From assembly GCA_025716855.1 (NCBI GenBank), contig JAIXMQ010000032.1:248001-312000 (forward strand): a DNA stretch of 64,000 nucleotides, written 5' to 3'. Of the stretch, positions 57,561 to 64,000 are shown piece after piece. The position numbers and the translations under genes are program-made. Below the pieces are notes generated by a model. The model was not told where the DNA came from. It did not search any database and saw only the letters and a list, made by a program, of their open reading frames with translations. This DNA comes from Pilaira anomala. Its lineage: Eukaryota > Mucoromycota > Mucoromycetes > Mucorales > Mucoraceae. How positions within the stretch are numbered: position 1 is the stretch's first letter; each line of letters starts with the position of its first letter.

Positions 57561-58664
57561 ATGATCAACAGTAGTAGGAGTTATAACAGATACACCAATG
57601 ATCAGAAACTGCTTTTTGTCTATTACAATAGGATTAAGTTGTTCAAAGCTGCCAAATCTGGTAGATTAGTTGAAAGAACTGCACAGAAATGGGCTAGGAG
57701 ACTGAAAGAGGGTAAAGATTGGGATATCTTCGAAAAACAAACCAATAAAATCAATAAATCAGCAGGCCAGTTTGATGAGAAGCATAAGATTCACCTGGTA
57801 AATTTTTATGACAGTAATCCTCAAGCCAGGGTCGTGGATGCAGTTTGTTCACTTACTAAAAAATTCGAATCATTCACACTGAAAGAATCAAGTGTGAGAA
57901 GTTTCCTCAAAACAGAATGCACCCTTTCATTCAAAAAAAATTGCTCGTCATCCAGCTTCCAGAAACGATCCAACCGAAATTGCAAACCGCATAGCGTGGG
58001 TTGAGAAGTGGAGCAAACAGATATGGATTACCTTGAAAACTGTGTTTTTGTTGATGAAGCAGCTTTCGATATCAATATGAGACCTCCAGGAGGATGGTCT
58101 ATTAAGGGCACACCAGCTATTGTAATCACTCCTACCATTAGAGCAGTATCACACACAGTTTTGGGTGCAATCTCGGCGAAGTATGTCGTGTCAATGGAGC
58201 TTCGAAATCCTCAGGAACACACATTCAAAAGGCTAGAGATCGATTCTGGTAATCGCAAAAGAAAAGCACCATCAAAACCAAAGAAGCCTGCCTCCAAAGG
58301 AACTGTCACTGGCTATTATATGAATTTTATTCAGAAAACAATGGATGAAATGGATTTCATTCCGGAAATGAAAGGATATTATATAGTTATGGATAATGCA
58401 CCAATCCATACATCTAACGAGATTGATATTATGGTGACAGAGAGAGGATATAAGTGTATTTATATCCCTCCTTACTCGCCTGAACTTAATCCTATTGAGC
58501 AATTCTGGTCTATAGTTAAAAATAAGGTCAAACGTAGTCAATTTCAAACCAAAGAGGATTTATCAACAAGAATAACTGAGGCTTGCAATTATGTTCCTCT
58601 TCGAGCATTTGTACAACATTCGGTAAACATATTTGAAGATTGCTTAAAAGGCAATCCTATCTAA
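57561..58664 (+). mobile_element. IS630/Tc1-type DD34E transposase with one frameshift
   Basis: The first frame (57561-58004) starts MINSSRSYNRYTNDQKLLFV and has a helix-turn-helix-like N-terminus (RLVERTAQKWARRLKEGKD, ARVVDAVCSLTKKF). At an A8 run (57933-57940) coding sense shifts: the next frame reads KIARHPASRNDPTEIANRIA, then WVEKWSKQTDMDYLENCVF. The catalytic triad is complete in the second frame: VDEAAFD, MDNAPIHTSN and LNPIEQFW, with 34 residues between the second Asp and the Glu. The protein ends FEDCLKGNPI. The element may be dead from a single-base change, or the A8 could allow slippage. Repeats downstream (58707-58815) may belong to the element. Confidence 0.88.
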
Positions 58665-58706
58665 TAAAATGTCACAAACAACTGTAAAAAATATCTACTG
58701 AGGATC

Positions 58707-58815
58707 GAAGAGACCGCCTTTTGAGAAAATTGTAACCGCCCTTTGAGAAAACAGTAGCCGCCCTTTGGAAAAAGAAATCCGCCTATTGAGAATTTTAAAA
58801 ACCGCCCTTTAATGT
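58707..58815 (+). repeat. Five imperfect tandem CCGCC-(C/T)TTTGAGAAAA units
   Basis: Units begin ACCGCCTTTTGAGAAAA, ACCGCCCTTTGAGAAAA, GCCGCCCTTTGGAAAA, CCGCCTATTGAGAATTTT and ACCGCCCTTTAATG, spaced 22-25 bp. They lie about 40 bp after the transposase stop. Subterminal transposase-binding repeats are a reasonable guess. Confidence 0.75.
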
Positions 58816-58986
58816 TGCGCTAACTGTAAGACCTAATGTGATTTTACTTTTAGGATTAAAAATGGTGTGCACTTTGTAATTTTAATTGAAAATGTATCTG
58901 AAATATAAAAGAAAAAAATGCGCTATGTAGAAAAATAATAATAATTTACAACTTAAAAATTTAAAATTAAAACGAGATTATTTCTT

Positions 58987-60905
58987 TTATCCTAAACTCC
59001 AAGTGGTACTGAGCCAGTCAAAAGTAGTAAAAGATTGATCACTAGAGCAAGAAATGTTAGGTGCAGTGAGCACACCATCTACTTTAGAAGGCTTTGGCAT
59101 AGAAATAGAAGTCTTATCATCACCAGAGTAAAATGCAGCCATTTTACCGTAACCTTGGATACTGATAACACGATACTGAGTTTCACCAAGTAACCAGTTT
59201 TCCATGTAAGCACTATTTACACCAGGAGTCATTCTAGCTAAATTGACTTCTTTATGAACCTTGACATCAATATATTTTGCGATTTGATCAGGTTCAATAT
59301 GTTCAATAGGTAAACCGGTAATTACCATACTAGAGATATCAAGGATTTCTTCATTAATGTATTGAGCAGCTAATTCTCTGTGAGTATTCATAGAAATAAA
59401 TTGATCACGTAAATGAGCAGAATCAGTAACAAGAAAAAAGACGATATGTTTATGATGTTCTTGTTTCTTAAAGACGGCAAGATCAGAAGCGCATTTAACA
59501 AAGTGACCCCATTTTTCCAAATTGTTTTCATCAAATTGAGGATTAGCCAGAGCATTATCATCCGTACGAATTTGAATACCAATCGATAATACACTTTCCA
59601 TTGCAAATAAATTCTTGTAAGCATTCAAGAATCTTCTAGCACCAATTGTAGGACGAAATAAGAAATTGGTGAGACATCTAAAAGCATTTTCCTTTGTAAG
59701 TCCCATATTATTCAAAATATTTGTATATTTTTTAGAGACTTGGAAAGTACGAAGAATATAACCACGATTAGAACGTACTTCAACATACTAAAAATAAAAA
59801 AGATTATTAGATAAAAATAACTAAAACAAATAAGTAAAATAAGCAAATAATCATTATAATTTACAGTTCCGTTCCACAAATCTTTCCATTCAGTATTTTC
59901 TCCACCATCAGGAAATAAGTAATTTGTTAAATCCTTGGCTTTTCTATTTAATGTATCTACTTTTTGGTATCCAAGTAATTCATTCTTATCATCACTAAAT
60001 AAAGCTTCCATTTCTTCAGGGTCATGAGACCAATCAATACGAGGACGTTCCCAAATAGCTTCAAGTGGTAAAGGATTCATCTCAGCCCAATTGATTAAAT
60101 AAGCGCGATCGGTAAGTAAGGCATAAAACATGGTTGAAATCATACCTAAAAAAAGGGGGGGAGGGGGAGTTAAAAGGACAATTAAAGGGAATATATAAAA
60201 AATAAATTAAACTTCTTACCACCCATTCTATCTGCTAATCCACCACAACCTCTATTACTATCTTTAGGTACTTCTTTACAAAGATATGAAATAAATTTAG
60301 GTCTTTCAGCCACATCAATATCAGATGGAAATTCGCCATTTTGATATTTTTTCAGCATCTCCATATTTTCTTTATGTAATTTAGTATATCTTTCTTGCCA
60401 ATTACCACATTCACCATTTTCATTATATTTCCATTCATCTGAATAAGCGCCTAACTCTGCATCATATTGTTCACAGTAATCTTGAAACTCTTCCGCTGAA
60501 GCAAAATGAACTGCTCTTACTAAACTACGATGAGGTGATGGTGGTGTATAAGATCCATCTGGGCTGGTGGGCATTTTTAAAACCATTGGTAAATAACAAC
60601 GACCATCGTTTTGAGAAGGTTGTGTAGTACCATCTGAAAAACCATTATTTTCTGTTTCAACTTGGTTTTCATTGGAATACATGAAATCTATATATATATT
60701 CAAATATAAGTTATATATTTCTTTTTTTTTTCTATTATTTTTAAAAAAAAAACTTACTGGGATAAAAGATTGAACTAGCTGCCATAAGTACAATAGCAAA
60801 TAAACTCACCATAGTTAACCCCTTTGCTAATCTATATTTAAATAGCAAACTTCCTTTAAGGTCAGTTTGAGGCTGAACTCTTTGATAAGCAACATCCAGT
60901 GCCAT
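58987..60905 (-). CDS. GT37-like (xyloglucan-type) fucosyltransferase, 565 aa
   Basis: A type II Golgi membrane enzyme, predicted to add fucose to a glycan. Exons are 60758-60905, 60220-60687, 59865-60145 and 58987-59787, 566 codons with the stop. One hydrophobic anchor at residues 33-50 (KGLTMVSLFAIVLMAASSIF) precedes a long lumenal domain. GGLADRMGGMISTMFYALLT and DRAYLINW follow the GLGNR...FLYALLTDR block of plant GT37 (FUT1). RCLTNFLFRPTIGARRFLNA, LSIGIQIRTDD and FFLVTDSAHLRDQF match later blocks (YLFHPTNQVW, LGIQVR, LVTS). The usual GLGNR is GGLADRMGG here. Fucose occurs in Mucoromycota wall polysaccharides, so a wall role is plausible. Donor and acceptor are inferred. Confidence 0.72.
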
Positions 60906-61313
60906 AATATGTATTTATCAAAAAGAAAAAGAAAAAAAAAAAAGATTTTTAATAAAAAGGAAAAAGAAAAAAAAATGACATCAAAGCCCTGAGTATTTAT
61001 AGGCTTTTTTATCCCTCGTCGTTGTTACAGTAAGTTGTTACACAGATTAGAATTCCGTTAAGGGAATAGCATGTTTCTCGTTCTATAAGCTTGACTGTAT
61101 ATAAAAAAGTTTTTTAATTTTTGGGCTGGTTTTTGTGCTTATTACAGAATAGGTTTTTTTTTTTTTTTACTTTTTTTCTCGAGAAAAAATAGCAAAAAAT
61201 TTAAACGCTTTTGTTTTTCTTTAAAAAAGAATTGGACTAATATAAAAGAAATAACCTTACGAAAAAGTTAAACCAATATAAGATTACAATAGGATTGTAT
61301 TCATCAGTCTATT
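60906..61313. promoter_or_regulatory. Divergent upstream region of the fucosyltransferase and aftiphilin-like genes
   Basis: About 0.4 kb, AT-rich with poly-A/T runs. No specific site recognised. Confidence 0.4.
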
Positions 61314-63290
61314 ATGGAACTTGACAAGACCTCCTTGGAGGACAATAATACCGCTTTAGACTCAGATACACTCAATGATACAGAATTAGATGTGATCGAC
61401 AATAATCACAGACTGAATACGAGCAACGATCAAATTAATAGTTGCCTAGCAACAACAACAACAACAATAGACGATCCCTGCTCTGTTGTCATACCATCAA
61501 ATGAGGACAATCCCGGTTCCTTTGACTCGGAACTAGAGGAAAATGATGGGTTTGGAAATTTCGAGAGCGATAATGATGATTTTGGTAGTTTTGATGATAA
61601 TGATGATGAGTTTGGTAGCTTTGATGACGATAATTTTACTACGCTTCAATCTGAACAAAAAGAACAAACAATTGCAGATGTAAGTGATATATATCTTTCT
61701 CTTGAATTAATTTATTTATTCAAATATGGTTAGAATACACCCGTTTTTAATACCCTGGAAGAAGCTCTTGGAGTTTGGGATAATGTATTAAACCAGATAT
61801 ACCATCACAGACCGTTAGAGAATTATACGGAAAATGCATCCAAGAGTATTAGATATTATGTTTTGGAAGAAGCTCCAGAGTAAGTCTTGTAGATGTACCT
61901 GAAAATACAGTAGTACATGGCAGTAATAATTTTTTAGATCATTACATTCCCGCCTTACTTGGGACTCTGTTACTAGACATATGGATAATGATACAGGTAT
62001 TCCTAAAGTTAGATGGTATCAATCTGAAATAGAAAACTTGCATCTGAACGCTCTATCTTGTAAAAGATCTGATGTAGTACGTTTTTACATGTATTTAATT
62101 TAATATACTTTTAGTCGTACTCATCATTATGTAAAAAAAAAAATATAGAAAACGCCTGCGCCTACTATGTTGAATACTACCGTAGACCTTAGACCTGAAC
62201 CTATTGATACTAGCTGGACGCACAGTAATATTGTTCCCACAAATTATCAGCCTTCGCCCATTACGACTGAGCATAGTAACGTAAGTAAACTATATTATAT
62301 ATATGCAAAGAAACGATAATTCATATTTTTTTTTCATAGCCAACAACGCCAACATCCGAGAAGAGATCCTCTTTATTTGGACTATCATCTCTTTCTAGAT
62401 ACTTACCTCATTTATCCAAGAGCAATTTACCTAGAACACCCACTTCCCCATTATCTCCAAACCATACCAACACTTTACCCTCTGTAGATTTAGCAGGTCA
62501 TCCTTTACCTCCTTCTTCGCCCTTATCACCATCCAAAAACACTTCCAATACTATGAGATCACCGCCAGGTGCTATCAATAACATGAACATACAAACAAAA
62601 GTGTCTTCTAAAGGGAGCCCTGCTTTAAATACGAACATAAAACGATCAAATACAGTTGCCTTCTCAAGTCGACGATTTAAAGGCTCTGCTATCTTTGATA
62701 TATCATCTTCTCCCCCACATTCTTCTACCATATCTTCTGGTACGACCAAACCTCGCTCTACTTCATTCCATCATAGTCAACAACAATCAGTGGACTTATT
62801 TGATTTCGATATAGAACCTGAACATATCTTAAAATCACCAACTACAGCTACCAATTTTAAGCCATTAATTCCCACTACCCCTTTATCACCTACAATTTGC
62901 AGTAGTCCTTCAACAATTACATCGCCTATTGCAGCCAATAATGATACATTTGGTAGCTTTTATTCGGTGCAACAACGCAATGATGACGATCCATTTGGTG
63001 ATTTTTTTACTACTACTCAGAGCTCAAAACCACAATCTTCTGTCAAAAAGATTACAGAGAATGAAGACGATCCATTTGGCTTAAATTCAGTAATGCAAAT
63101 GTCTGCTTCTAGCATTAAAACTAATACCAGTATGTCAGTTCCTACTCTACTGACACCAATCATGCTGTCCCCTAAAAATGTGACACCTGCCACCAACCAT
63201 GATGCTAGATTAGCATCTATGTTTGAGATACCAACATCAACAGTAAGTGATCAAACAGAAGAAGATGATTGGGGAGATTGGACATTTTAA
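61314..63290 (+). CDS. Aftiphilin-like clathrin/AP-accessory protein, 577 aa
   Basis: Exons 61314-61679, 61734-61879, 61938-62076, 62149-62280 and 62340-63290 give 578 codons with the stop. The acidic N-terminus carries repeated FGxF motifs (DGFGNFES, DDFGSFDD, DEFGSFDD), and more follow near the C-terminus (DTFGSFYS, DDPFGDFF). The protein ends EDDWGDWTF. Motifs of this kind bind AP-1/GGA ear domains in aftiphilin and gamma-BAR. A central folded part (VFNTLEEALGVWDNVLNQIY, RLTWDSVTRHMDND) resembles the position of the aftiphilin clathrin-binding box. The rest is Ser/Pro/Thr-rich with many SP/TP sites. The donor of intron 3 is ambiguous by three bases (62073 or 62076). A role in Golgi-endosome clathrin traffic is inferred from motifs. 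Confidence 0.6.
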
Positions 63291-63380
63291 TTGGGTAAAA
63301 AAAAAAAATAGTTGTATAAAAAAATTTAGAAAAATAATAATAATAAAAAAGAAATATAATATGTAATGTATATTTATTAT

Positions 63381-63966
63381 TTAAGCACTTTCTTCCAGAG
63401 TTTCAAGGAGCTCCCAATCACCCTTTGAAGACTCCTTCCATAAAGTAACTTTATTATCTCCACCAGAGACAGCCAAAACATTACCAGACAAAGACCAACT
63501 TACTCTCCAAACAACATCTGGAAATTTCTCACCTAAAGTTTTATGAGTCCATTCTGCTTTAGGATGTTCTTGTGTCCAGATCAAGACAGATTTATCTTGA
63601 GAGCAACTAGCTAAATAACTCTTAGGAAGACCTGTATTAGGAGCCCATGCTACATCACGAACCCAATCAGAATGTCCATCTAAAGTATCTTCCTCTTGCC
63701 AAGATTTAGTTTCATCTCTATATATATACACAAGTTATTACATATTTTCCTTATGTTCCTCTTTTTCCTTTGAATTACTTACTTGTAACCCCAAATCTTG
63801 ATTAAATTATCACAACCTGCTGAAACTACCTTCTTTATGACATTGACATTAGGGTTTCCTCCGTTTGTTTGAACTAAACTACCGGGAATAGCTGCGGGTG
63901 CCCATGTAACTGCATTACAACCAATACCGTGTGCATCAATCAATTGAGTTTCCCAAGATCCATCAT
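63381..63966 (-). CDS. SEC13: Sec13, C-terminal part (continues beyond the window)
   Basis: Sec13 is a WD40 protein shared by the COPII outer coat, the Nup84 nuclear pore complex and the SEA complex. Two exons are visible: 63783-63966 and 63381-63717. An intron seems to occupy 63967-64000 (branch-like ACTAA, then AAAG acceptor). The visible 173 residues read [95 protein letters not shown] and [14 protein letters not shown], very close to yeast Sec13. It converges with the aftiphilin-like gene, 90 bp apart. Confidence 0.95.
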
Positions 63967-64000
63967 CTTTTTTTTTTGAAAATAACTTAGTTTTCTATCA

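Noticed and set aside
1..64000. CRISPR arrays, rRNA genes, bacterial operons
   Set aside because: None seen. Repeats here are eukaryotic microsatellites and transposon remnants, and all genes have spliceosomal introns or eukaryotic family signatures.

Overview
The window is nuclear DNA of a fungus, most likely an early-diverging Mucoromycota/Mucorales species. The evidence is an AT-rich base composition with many poly-A/T runs, genes split by short GT-AG introns (mostly 45-90 nt), and a fungal gene set (GUP1, BUD4, SRS2, SPT5, a P-glycoprotein-like ABC transporter) combined with genes shared with animals and lost in yeasts (LAMTOR4, an ADAM prodomain relic). Exon structures were worked out by hand from splice signals and reading-frame continuity. 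No database search was possible.

Left part (1-15.1 kb): the 5' part of PIG-U (-), a disordered protein (+), SPT5 (+), GUP1 (-), a three-RRM protein (+) and ribosomal protein eS27 (+). The next stretch (15.1-22.7 kb) holds a 0.4-kb direct duplication around a broken gene and a transposon copy, a full-length ABC transporter (-), and an ADAM prodomain relic between two diverged direct repeats. From 24 to 31.4 kb there is a compact group of housekeeping genes: dynamitin, a Zip3/RNF212-type RING protein, RPA12 and LAMTOR4 (all -), then eIF2B-epsilon (+).

The region 31.4-36.1 kb is an accessory patch. It has tandem hairpins, relics of a repeated protein family, a Tc1-like relic interrupted by a MITE, and a segmental duplication of the 3' ends of two convergent genes. 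It is followed by a 1,898-codon BUD4/anillin-type gene (-), a coiled-coil protein (+), an intronless sugar transporter (+), an SRS2-type helicase (+, 14 exons), a choline/ethanolamine kinase (-) and a DHHC palmitoyltransferase (-) whose catalytic motif is completed by a 12-nt microexon.

The region 53.7-58.9 kb is a second accessory patch: a fragment and a frameshifted copy of a repeated protein family, two TIR elements (one with a clean 10-bp target duplication exactly over a 5' splice site) and a DD34E transposase with one frameshift. The right end carries a GT37-like fucosyltransferase (-), an aftiphilin-like FGxF-motif protein (+) and the 3' end of SEC13 (-).

The genes do not form one pathway. 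The secretory and endomembrane theme is notable (PIG-U, GUP1, DHHC enzyme, LAMTOR4, SEC13, aftiphilin-like protein, dynamitin, Golgi-type fucosyltransferase), but this may be chance. The most unusual material is in the two accessory patches: a dispersed TIR element family with a covarying hairpin, and a repeated family with a possible PD-(D/E)XK-like motif.
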